Source of the DNA: Thermoflavimicrobium dichotomicum
Lineage (GTDB): Bacteria; Bacillota; Bacilli; Thermoactinomycetales; Thermoactinomycetaceae
Length of the DNA: 64,000 bases
NCBI RefSeq assembly: GCF_900114055.1
Contig: NZ_FORR01000001.1
Location: forward strand, 434,001 to 498,000
Direction: 5' to 3'
Shown here: in pieces, positions 57,505 to 64,000 of the stretch
How positions within the stretch are numbered: the stretch's first letter is position 1
Layout: the number at the start of each line of letters is the position of its first letter
Made by a program: the position numbers and the translations under genes
The notes under the pieces: generated by a model
Told to the model about the DNA's origin: nothing
Seen by the model: only the letters and a program-made list of their open reading frames with translations
The model's database searches: none

Positions 57505-59349
57505 ATGTGCGGAATCACAGGTTGGGTGGATTATGAACTGGATCTTCGTTTGCAAAAAGAAACCGTAAATCAGATGAATCAGCGGCACGTCGTTAGAGGT
57601 CCTGATGCGGAAGGAGTTTGGTTGGATAAGCATGTTGCCATAGCTCATCGCCGGCTGATCGTCATTGATCCCGAAGGTGGACTGCAGCCAATGGCCAAAC
57701 AGCTTGGAGAAAGAAGATATGTGATTGCTTACAATGGAGAAATTTATAATATGCAGGAATTAAGGCTTAAACTTCTTTCACTGGGTTATCCGCTTCATAC
57801 ACGATCCGATACAGAACTGATATTAACCGCTTATATGGAGTGGAGGGAACGCTGTCCAGAGTATTTAAATGGGATTTTTGCTTTTGCTATTTGGGACGAA
57901 GCAGAGGAAAAGCTGTTTTTGGCCAGAGACCGGATTGGAGTCAAGCCGCTTTTTTATTTTCAGAAAGGTAGTACATTTCTGTTTGGTTCTGAAATCAAAT
58001 CTTTACTTGCGCATCCAATGGTATCCCCCATTTTGGATGAAGAAGGTTTGGCTGAGATTTTGGTGATGGGACCTGCCCGTACTCCTGGAACCGGAGTCTT
58101 TCGAGGAATCAAAGAATGTAAACCGGGCTGCTGGATTCAATTCGGTCGAGAAGGAATGATGACGAAGCCTTACTGGGAGTTAAGAAGCAAAGATCATACC
58201 GATGACTTTCAAACAACGGCTATTCATGTTAGGGAATTATTTCGAGATGCAGTGAAACGGCAGCTGGTCTCTGATGTACCGATTGGCACCATGTTATCTG
58301 GCGGATTGGATTCCAGTGCGATCTCGGCTTGTGCTGCTGAGGTTTTTGCACAGGAAGGACGAGGCTTGCTCCCCACCTTTTCTGTTGATTATGTTGATAA
58401 TGACAAGTATTTTGCCACCAACGAGTTTCAGCCAAATTCCGATGCTCCTTGGGTGCAGTTGATGGCTAAGCATATCGGTTCCCGTCATCATACCATTTAT
58501 TTAGATAACCAGGAACTCATTGATACCATTATCCCGGCCATGCGCGTACGTGATTTGCCAGGAATGGCGGATATAGATGCTTCATTAATGCTGTTTTCCC
58601 GAGAGATTAAGAAAGAATGTACGGTTGTGCTTTCTGGTGAATGTGCAGATGAAGTATTTGGCGGTTATCCCTGGTTTCACCGTGAAGAAATGGTGAATGC
58701 AGATACATTCCCCTGGGCCCGTCTGGTAAGCGAGCGGATTCCTTTTATTCATCCAGATCTGGTTCAAAGAATCAAACCGTTGGAATATGTAGAAGCCAGA
58801 TACCAGGAAGCCTTGGCAGAGGTTCCACGACATTCCGATGATCATGCCAAAGAAGCACGGATGCGGGAGCTGTTTTATCTGAATTTGACCCGTTGGATGC
58901 CGACGCTTCTCGATCGGAAAGATCGGATGAGTATGGCTTATGGCCTGGAGGTTCGTGTTCCTTTCTGTGATCATCATTTGGTGGAGTATGTATGGAATAT
59001 TCCATGGGCGATGAAAGCATATCAGGGACGGGAGAAGGGGCTTCTCCGTTATGCACTGAAAGGCATCCTGCCTGATCAGGTAATTGAGCGGAAAAAAAGT
59101 CCATATCCGAAAACACATCATCCCGACTACTTGCAAACCATGCAAAGACATATGTTGGAGTTAACAGAGAATCGGCATGCTCCTTTGTTCCAGTTACTTG
59201 ACCGGCAAGCGGTGAAGAACTTTGTGGAGCAAGATCTTTCGCAAAAACATCTTCCCTGGTTCGGACAGTTGATGAATGTACCGGCATTACTTGCCTTTTG
59301 GCTGCAGACCAATCGTTGGCTGGAGGAATACCAGGTTGTGGTCAACTGA
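57505..59349 (+). CDS. asnO: Asparagine synthetase, glutamine-hydrolysing (AsnO-like)
   Basis: 614 residues. The N-terminal class II glutaminase has nucleophile Cys2 (MCGITGWVDYE), requiring the ATG at 57505, 8 nt after AAGGTGG. Conserved glutaminase segments are RGPDAEGVW and AYNGEIYN. The C-terminal synthetase domain has the PP-loop SGGLDSSAISA and later SGECADEVFGGYPWFHR. Length equals B. subtilis AsnO (YisO), which functions in sporulation; the paralogue cannot be fixed by eye. It has its own terminator and follows the kinase block. Confidence 0.92.
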   Translation: MCGITGWVDYELDLRLQKETVNQMNQRHVVRGPDAEGVWLDKHVAIAHRRLIVIDPEGGLQPMAKQLGERRYVIAYNGEIYNMQELRLKLLSLGYPLHTRSDTELILTAYMEWRERCPEYLNGIFAFAIWDEAEEKLFLARDRIGVKPLFYFQKGSTFLFGSEIKSLLAHPMVSPILDEEGLAEILVMGPARTPGTGVFRGIKECKPGCWIQFGREGMMTKPYWELRSKDHTDDFQTTAIHVRELFRDAVKRQLVSDVPIGTMLSGGLDSSAISACAAEVFAQEGRGLLPTFSVDYVDNDKYFATNEFQPNSDAPWVQLMAKHIGSRHHTIYLDNQELIDTIIPAMRVRDLPGMADIDASLMLFSREIKKECTVVLSGECADEVFGGYPWFHREEMVNADTFPWARLVSERIPFIHPDLVQRIKPLEYVEARYQEALAEVPRHSDDHAKEARMRELFYLNLTRWMPTLLDRKDRMSMAYGLEVRVPFCDHHLVEYVWNIPWAMKAYQGREKGLLRYALKGILPDQVIERKKSPYPKTHHPDYLQTMQRHMLELTENRHAPLFQLLDRQAVKNFVEQDLSQKHLPWFGQLMNVPALLAFWLQTNRWLEEYQVVVN

Positions 59350-59425
59350 CCTTTTTGTGGCAAACAGAACGCTCCGCTAATGATCCAAGAATACCACAGA
59401 TTCAGCCACCTTAAGCTTCAATTGG

Positions 59426-59452
59426 TCTCCCTTTGTGAGGGAGATTTTTTTT
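59426..59452 (+). terminator. Intrinsic terminator after asnO
   Basis: TCTCCCT, 5-nt loop, AGGGAGA, then eight T residues. The rest of 59350-59635 has no gene. Confidence 0.9.
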
Positions 59453-59635
59453 GAAAGTAACTGAACGAATCCAGAATTACCCAGTTTCTATAAGCGGTGA
59501 GATTTATTTTTGTTTTCCAGTATCTTGACTGTTTTACAGACCAAAACGGATTAAAAAAAAGATAGATTCAGCTGGTGATTATAAACCAGTTTTTTCACAT
59601 TTCCTCTCTGTATCCGTGAAGATCATTTAAAAGTG

Positions 59636-59665
59636 TTGCAAGAATATGCATCCAATAGGTATAAT
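59636..59665 (+). promoter_or_regulatory. Promoter of tRNA-Arg
   Basis: TTGCAA (59636), an 18-bp spacer and TATAAT (59660), about 50 bp before the mature tRNA. Confidence 0.7.
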
Positions 59666-59717
59666 TGATAATGATTTCATTATGGATCGTGAATGGATAC
59701 AACTGTGTATCGATTAT

Positions 59718-59794
59718 GCGCCCGTAGCTCAGCAGGATAGAGCAGCGGTTTCCTAAACCGCGTGTCGGAGGTTCGAATCCTCTCGGGCGCACCA
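59718..59794 (+). tRNA. tRNA-Arg (anticodon CCU), CCA encoded
   Basis: Cloverleaf with acceptor GCGCCCG/CGGGCGC, D-arm GCTC.../GAGC, anticodon loop TTCCTAA giving CCT, T-loop TTCGAAT, discriminator A and encoded CCA. Decodes AGG. Confidence 0.97.
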
Positions 59795-59869
59795 ATCCGT
59801 TAAAAGCCGTGGCAATACGTTGTGGTTTCGAAAGGCTAATTTCGACAGCAAAAGATTATGTTACGTGAC

Positions 59870-59949
59870 TGAAAGACGTCTCTTTGTGTGTTTTTGTGTT
59901 TTTGTGTCTTAGTGATACAGGTACACGAAAGGAGGCGTCTTTTGTTTTG
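59870..59949 (+). terminator. Long imperfect hairpin terminator after tRNA-Arg
   Basis: Left arm AAAGACGTCTC-TTTGTGT and right arm ACACGAAAGGAGGCGTCTTTT pair over about 18 bp and end in TTTTGTTTT. The AAAGGAGG inside it looks like a ribosome site but is the stem. The loop is T/G-rich. The remaining gap 59950-60115 has no supported gene. Confidence 0.65.
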
Positions 59950-60115
59950 GCTAAAAAACTGGTTCTGTTCGAAGAGAACGGAAGATTTAACACCAGCCCT
60001 GCTTTTTTGTGCTTGTTTAAGACAGTATTTACGAAATTTGTTGCTGTTTTGCGTGATGGTATGAATAATAATAAAATAAAAATGAAAATATTCAACCAAA
60101 TATAGGGGGTTTTCT

Positions 60116-60679
60116 ATGCCGAATGGCAAAGAGATCCGCGTCGTGGTGGGAGCAGGCAGTTTCATCCACAATCCCGGGTGGATCCACACCCAGGAAGAGG
60201 ATCTCAATCTCCTGAAGCGGGAAGACTGGATCCGGCGCTTTCAGCCAGGAAGCCTCACTGCCATCCTGGCCGAGCATGTGTGGGAGCATCTCACGTATGA
60301 AGAGGGAGTGCGGGCGGCACGCATTTGCTTCGAGTTTTTGAAGCCGGGAGGTTATATCCGCTGTGCCGTGCCGGACGTTTTTTTTCCTGATCCCGAATAT
60401 CAGCGAATCGTGCAGGTGGGGGGACCGGGGCCGAAAGATCACCCTGCTGCCAGCCACAAGATTGTGTACAATTACCGCATACTGACGCAGATGTTTGAAG
60501 AGGCTGGTTTTAAGACGAAGCTGCTGGAATACTGCGACGAAAACGGACGGTTTCATTATCGCCGCTGGGATCCAGGGGATGGAAAGATCTACCGTTCGCT
60601 GCGCTTTGACCACCGCAACCGGGATGGCAAGTTAAGATCAGTGTCGATCATTGTGGATGCGATGAAGCCGCAGGAATGA
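60116..60679 (+). CDS. Predicted SAM-dependent methyltransferase-like protein
   Basis: 187 residues. The centre ILAEHVWEHLTYEEGVRAAR followed by ICFEFLKPGGYIRCAVPD is the post-motif II/III pattern of class I methyltransferases (COG4627-like). The usual glycine-rich SAM loop is only weakly present near the N-terminus (VVVGAGSFIHNPG). The C-terminal part (GRFHYRRWDPGDG) matches small orphan methyltransferases. GC is clearly higher than in its neighbours and it stands alone between tRNA-Arg and a P450 gene, suggesting recent gain. Substrate unknown. Confidence 0.72.
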   Translation: MPNGKEIRVVVGAGSFIHNPGWIHTQEEDLNLLKREDWIRRFQPGSLTAILAEHVWEHLTYEEGVRAARICFEFLKPGGYIRCAVPDVFFPDPEYQRIVQVGGPGPKDHPAASHKIVYNYRILTQMFEEAGFKTKLLEYCDENGRFHYRRWDPGDGKIYRSLRFDHRNRDGKLRSVSIIVDAMKPQE

Positions 60680-60710
60680 AAAAAGCCGCTATGGATCTAG
60701 CGGCTTTTTG
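60680..60710. terminator. Bidirectional terminator, methyltransferase/P450
   Basis: AAAAAGCCGCTA, 6-nt loop, TAGCGGCTTTTT. The A- and T-runs serve both convergent genes. Confidence 0.9.
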
Positions 60711-60739
60711 CGTGATATGGTTTTCAGATGAAAAGAAGT

Positions 60740-61936
60740 CTAGACCGTTTGGAATGTAACGGGATATTCTTTTAATCCATAAAGCAGAGGGGACGGATTG
60801 ATCTCGACCTTGGTTCCTTTTTGCAACCGGATCTCGGTTAAACGTTTGAATATCTCTTCAAATGCGATTTTTGCTTCCAGGCGGGCGAGTGGTGCTCCCA
60901 GGCAGAAATGGATTCCCTTTCCAAAAGTGAGATGGTGGTTTGGTGTGCGATTGACTACAAACGTATCAGGATCAGAGAATACCCTTGGATCGCGATTGGC
61001 AGCAGCAACCCAAGCCATGACCACCTCGCCTTGATGGATCTTTTGCCCGTATATTTCAATCTCTTGCTTGGCGACTCGCGAGACACCCAATACGGGTGGA
61101 TAATATCGAAGTGTTTCTTCAATAAATGAAGGGATCAGGGCAGAATCTTGTGCCACTTGTTCCTGGATATCGGGCTGTTCCGTTAAAAGTCGGATACCAT
61201 GGGTAATCAGGTTGGTTGTCGTTTCATTTCCAGCGATCAGCAGTAAAATGCAAAAATCGATGATTTCTTTGTCTGTCAGCTTTTCTCCATCCACTTCTGC
61301 TCGCAATAAAGCGGTTATTAAATCGTCTTTCGGCTCTGTTCTCCGTTGATTCATCATATCCGTAAAATACTGGCTCAGCTCGATCTGAGCTTTTTTATGT
61401 TCCGCCGCAACAGCAGCAAGATGTTCCTCGGTATATTGATCCACCCCTTTGATTGCCACATCAGACCATTCTTTAAACAGTAAACGATCTTCTTTTGGTA
61501 CTCCCAGTAGCTCCGCAATCATGATGACAGGTAAGGGAGCTGACAAATCCCGGACTACTTCCATCTGACCTTGCTGGATGATGAGATCAATTAATTGGTG
61601 AACGATTTCTTGAATACGGGGTGCAAGGTTTTGAACCGATTTGACGGTAAATGCTTTATTGACTATATTTCGCATTTTTGTATGGCGAGGGGGGTCCATG
61701 GTCAGAATAGTATTGGCTTCCAGTGTTCTTTTGCGTTCAGAAGAAAAGACAGCATGTGTTTTCAATATTTCATGAACATCTTCATATAAAAATAGATCCC
61801 AACATTGGCGTTCGTGGTCATAGCGTATCGGTGTGGTTTCACGTAGCTGATTGAATACAGAAAAAGGTTGAAGACGTTTTTCGGCTGTGTCCAGTTCTTT
61901 CATGAAAAATAAGGCAGAGCGATTCAGTACTTTCAT
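60740..61936 (-). CDS. Cytochrome P450 (CYP109/YjiB-like)
   Basis: 398-residue soluble bacterial P450. I-helix oxygen-activation motif AGNETTTN, ExxR in EETLRYYPP, and the heme loop FGKGIHFCLGAPLAR with axial Cys345. The N-terminus has no membrane anchor. The pattern is that of Bacillus CYP109-type hydroxylases that act on fatty acids, steroids or terpenoids; the substrate cannot be told. No ferredoxin or reductase gene is adjacent, so redox partners lie elsewhere. Confidence 0.94.
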   Translation of the reverse strand: MKVLNRSALFFMKELDTAEKRLQPFSVFNQLRETTPIRYDHERQCWDLFLYEDVHEILKTHAVFSSERKRTLEANTILTMDPPRHTKMRNIVNKAFTVKSVQNLAPRIQEIVHQLIDLIIQQGQMEVVRDLSAPLPVIMIAELLGVPKEDRLLFKEWSDVAIKGVDQYTEEHLAAVAAEHKKAQIELSQYFTDMMNQRRTEPKDDLITALLRAEVDGEKLTDKEIIDFCILLLIAGNETTTNLITHGIRLLTEQPDIQEQVAQDSALIPSFIEETLRYYPPVLGVSRVAKQEIEIYGQKIHQGEVVMAWVAAANRDPRVFSDPDTFVVNRTPNHHLTFGKGIHFCLGAPLARLEAKIAFEEIFKRLTEIRLQKGTKVEINPSPLLYGLKEYPVTFQTV

Positions 61937-62115
61937 GATCCAATCACCTTTCTCTTCGTAGAGGTAATACGAATATTTAGTGCTGCTAATTATTTATTAT
62001 AATAAAATATTAGGGATACGAAATAACGGATTAAAAAGTAATATTTTGTTAAAAAAACACGGGATTAATTCCTATTTTTACCAAGGATGATCCCGGTATA
62101 CAGAAACAATAAGGA

Positions 62116-62168
62116 TGATGACAAACAAAGGAGCCCTCATTAAAAAGAAGACTTTGTCAACAAGCTTG
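62116..62168. repeat. Fragment of the MITE-like element
   Basis: ACTTTGTCAACAAGCT (62151-62166) is identical to the end of copies A and B. A near copy of the other end, TGATGACAAA, is at 62116. The stem between them is gone. Probably an internally deleted third copy. Confidence 0.5.
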
Positions 62169-62199
62169 CATGTTTTTGCTTTTTTAGAGAGGCGGTCTA

Positions 62200-62279
62200 T
62201 TGACTCTAACGTTACGTGATCCATAACATCAAAATGATAAGCCCGTACCACTTTGATGGTGTTACGGGCTTTTTTTTGG
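62200..62279 (+). other. Promoter-like sequence followed by a strong terminator, no gene
   Basis: TTGACT (62200) is followed by a weak TAACAT 18 bp later, and shortly after by GCCCGTAcCAC...GTGtTACGGGC plus eight T residues (62240-62279). A transcript of only about 45 nt would result. It may be a tiny RNA or just the terminator of a lost gene. The rest of 61937-62336 holds no gene. Confidence 0.4.
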
Positions 62280-62336
62280 ATTTGATGGTGAATCGATCCT
62301 CTTTTGGACCGCCGCTATGTTTCATGGATTCATTTT

Positions 62337-62726
62337 TCAGGGAAGAAATGGTTCTTTCATTTTGTATAGTGCAAAATAGTCTTCATGGATCACCAGGGAT
62401 ATGATGGTTTTGCCTTTGCGAAAGAAATGAACATGTCCCATTTGTTTATCTTTTAGCTCTTCCCAACCCCATTTTCCAATTTCCTCAAAGTAGTTCTTTG
62501 GCGGATAAAGCCCTTGTTTTCCTCCAATCCCCTGCAATATGTATTTCACGCCTTTTTCGATTTTGGGGTTATCAAACTGGATAGTGGTTGGCTTGGCATT
62601 TTTGGGAACAGGAAAATCTTCATGAATGCTTGATTTTTGATAGCCAGTATCTGCACTGCCTGATGGATTACACGCACTGACGGCCATGAGTGAAAGGATG
62701 GCCAAAAGGCATAAGAATTTCTTCAA
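62337..62726 (-). CDS. Hypothetical lipoprotein
   Basis: Unrecognised 129-residue secreted lipoprotein: MKKFLCLLAILSLMAVSAC is a clear signal peptide with lipobox AVSAC (Cys19). The mature ~110 residues are polar with PVPKNAKPTTIQ, a Gly-rich ILQGIGGKQGLYPP turn and a beta-like C-terminus (HVHFFRKGKTIISLVIHEDY). Single gene with a GAGGTGATT ribosome site. No function can be assigned. Confidence 0.8.
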   Translation of the reverse strand: MKKFLCLLAILSLMAVSACNPSGSADTGYQKSSIHEDFPVPKNAKPTTIQFDNPKIEKGVKYILQGIGGKQGLYPPKNYFEEIGKWGWEELKDKQMGHVHFFRKGKTIISLVIHEDYFALYKMKEPFLP

Positions 62727-62975
62727 AGAATCACCTCAGTGTGATGGAGTTACTTTCGATTTAAACCATCTTTTGACATTTATTTTATCATCAACGAAGT
62801 AAGAAATCATCGACAATTGTTATTTTTGACCAAGGGGAAAGAAATGGTTCATTTATATTCTAATATTTCGTGTCGAGTAATATTTATATATTGACATTAT
62901 CCTTGACAATATTTACAATCTAAATTGTTAGCATGCGAAATATTTATGATTGAATAATTCGGATGGTGAAAGAAA

Positions 62976-63431
62976 TTGATTGAAGATCGTCAAATTAATC
63001 ATTTGTTAACTTTGTTCAAGCAAATGATCAGACAATTACATCATATTGCCCGAGAGGAGTTAAAAGAACTTAATATAACGATGCCCCAGGCACAAGTAAT
63101 CCGTGTACTTCGTGAAGAAGGGCCTCAGTCGTTGGTGGAACTGAGTAAAAAACTGGAATCCTCCACAAGTTCGTTGAGTGGAATTGTGGATCGGTTAGAG
63201 AAAGAAGGACTCGTTTCCAGAGAGAGAGATCAAAAAGACAGACGGGTGGTTTGGATTAGCTTGACACCCAAATGTAAGGAATTGATCAAAAAAATTCCGG
63301 ATACACAAGCACAATACATTCGTAAGTATGTAGAGAAAATGAGTGAAGAAGATGTAATCCTCTTGATTGAGAAAATGGAAATATTTGTGAAAGTCCTCAA
63401 AGAAGAGACAGAAAGTAAGGAGAAGAAGTAG
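62976..63431 (+). CDS. MarR-family transcriptional regulator
   Basis: 151 residues from TTG 62976, 6 nt after GGTGA. The winged helix-turn-helix is typical: MPQAQVIRVLREEGPQSLVE, LESSTSSLSGIVDRLEKEGL and the wing RERDQKDRRVVWISLT. Its stop TAG is directly followed by the ATG of an efflux fusion protein, so it very likely represses that efflux operon and itself. TTGACA-type sequences (about 62893 and 62903) lie upstream in AT-rich DNA with AATATTT repeats that could be its operator. Confidence 0.92.
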   Translation: MIEDRQINHLLTLFKQMIRQLHHIAREELKELNITMPQAQVIRVLREEGPQSLVELSKKLESSTSSLSGIVDRLEKEGLVSRERDQKDRRVVWISLTPKCKELIKKIPDTQAQYIRKYVEKMSEEDVILLIEKMEIFVKVLKEETESKEKK

Positions 63432-64000
63432 ATGAAGCGTTTGATCCTATCTTTGATTGTCGGAATCTTTGCATTGGCCGTGGCTGGCGGTGGGGCCTAT
63501 TATTGGAACCAGCAGTCCCTTTATGTTCAGACAGATAATGCCCAAGTCAAAGCGGACTTGGTTCCGATCACCGCAATGGCTGTTGGAAAGCTGAAGGAAT
63601 GGTCTGTGAATACAGGGGATTCGATTCAGCAAAATGGCCTGCTTGGAAAAGAAGAAGTCCATACACCCGTGACCGTTCCAACACCGGATGAAAAAGCGAC
63701 TCTTTCCTCATCCATTGTGGATATTACCTCCCCTATTTCAGGGGTTGTCCTAAAGAGCAATGTGGTTCCTGGGCAAGTTGTTACACCTGGTCAGCCGATT
63801 GCGATGATCGCTGATTTGTCTAAAGCATATGTATTGGCTTATATCGATGAATCCGATATTCACGATGTAGAGATTGGAAAAGAAGTGGATATTTATTTGG
63901 ACGCAGACCCGAATAAAGTGTGGAAAGGGACGGTTTCTGAAATTGGAAAGTCTGCTGGGAACACTTTATCTTCGGGGGCTTCATCCACTTTAACAAAGAA
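63432..64000 (+). CDS. Efflux membrane-fusion protein (HlyD/EmrA family), 5' part
   Basis: Open frame from ATG 63432 running off the window end (190 residues seen). An N-terminal membrane anchor (MKRLILSLIVGIFALAVAGG) is followed by YVQTDNAQVKADLVPITA, the EmrA/HlyD pattern, then a lipoyl-like half motif (SPISGVVLKSNVVPGQVVTPGQ) and the start of the beta-barrel domain (YIDESDIHDVEIGKEVDIYL). The coiled-coil hairpin is very short, as in Gram-positive MFP proteins. Coupled to marR; an MFS-type pump gene is expected next. Confidence 0.9.
   Translation, partial: MKRLILSLIVGIFALAVAGGGAYYWNQQSLYVQTDNAQVKADLVPITAMAVGKLKEWSVNTGDSIQQNGLLGKEEVHTPVTVPTPDEKATLSSSIVDITSPISGVVLKSNVVPGQVVTPGQPIAMIADLSKAYVLAYIDESDIHDVEIGKEVDIYLDADPNKVWKGTVSEIGKSAGNTLSSGASSTLTK

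Noticed and set aside
59947-60105. 52-codon frame from TTG after AAAGGAGG
   Set aside because: The apparent ribosome site is the right arm of the tRNA-Arg terminator stem and the spacing (11 nt) is poor.
60092-60613. 173-codon minus-strand frame opposite the methyltransferase
   Set aside because: Antisense to a GC-rich gene whose plus-strand frame has clear methyltransferase motifs and a ribosome site.

Overview
The window is a chromosomal origin region from a low-to-mid GC, Gram-positive, Bacillales-type bacterium, followed by accessory DNA. Gene order around the origin (jag-yidC-yidD-rnpA-rpmH, then oriC-dnaA-oriC-dnaN-rlbA-recF-remB-gyrB-gyrA-guaB-dacA-pdxST-serS) is that of Bacillus and relatives. 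A serine T-box, HemQ and an aa3-600 type menaquinol oxidase agree with this. The content looks most like Thermoactinomycetaceae or a neighbouring family, but that is inference and I cannot name the species.

Layout. 1-2.4 kb: leftward ribosome/RNase P/membrane insertase genes. 2.4-4.6 kb: bipartite oriC with dnaA between its two DnaA-box arrays; the right array leads into DnaA-trios and an AT-rich unwinding stretch. 4.6-15 kb: replication, topoisomerase, IMP dehydrogenase and PBP5 genes. 15-19.4 kb: a vitamin B6 block (MocR/PdxR-type regulator divergent from pdxK, then pdxS-pdxT). 19.4-21.2 kb: T-box-controlled serS and tRNA-Ser.

21.2-40.4 kb looks like an acquired island, with visibly higher GC in its genes. 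It starts beside tRNA-Ser with a dead tyrosine-recombinase fragment. It carries a three-subunit acetone carboxylase (acxABC) behind a sigma-54-like promoter, then mogA, then an aerobic CO dehydrogenase cluster (coxM-coxS-coxL, an XdhC-YHS fusion, coxG, coxD, coxE, a split XdhC pair, mocA). CoxL has the form I active-site motif AYRCSFR, so true CO oxidation is likely. 40.6-41.8 kb is a graveyard of nitric-oxide genes (norZ, hemerythrin-like and Crp/Fnr fragments).

41.9-49.4 kb encodes the respiratory end: hemQ and ctaB (heme supply), qoxABCD (menaquinol oxidase) and a Crp/Fnr-family regulator. Three copies of one promoter module with perfect TGTGA-N6-TCACA boxes lie around that regulator. CO dehydrogenase electrons would plausibly enter the quinone pool (CoxG) and leave through this oxidase.

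49.7-53 kb: zinc alcohol dehydrogenase, nitrilase and an arginase-fold protein. 53.0-57.5 kb is the most unusual non-metabolic part: a second DnaA-box cluster about 49 kb from oriC, a kinase-pseudokinase tandem protein and a membrane Ser/Thr kinase without PASTA repeats. This block is bracketed by two inverted copies of a ~120-bp hairpin element whose stems show compensatory changes. 57.5-64 kb: asparagine synthase (asnO-like), tRNA-Arg, a methyltransferase, a cytochrome P450, a lipoprotein, and a MarR regulator directly followed by an efflux membrane-fusion protein cut by the window end.
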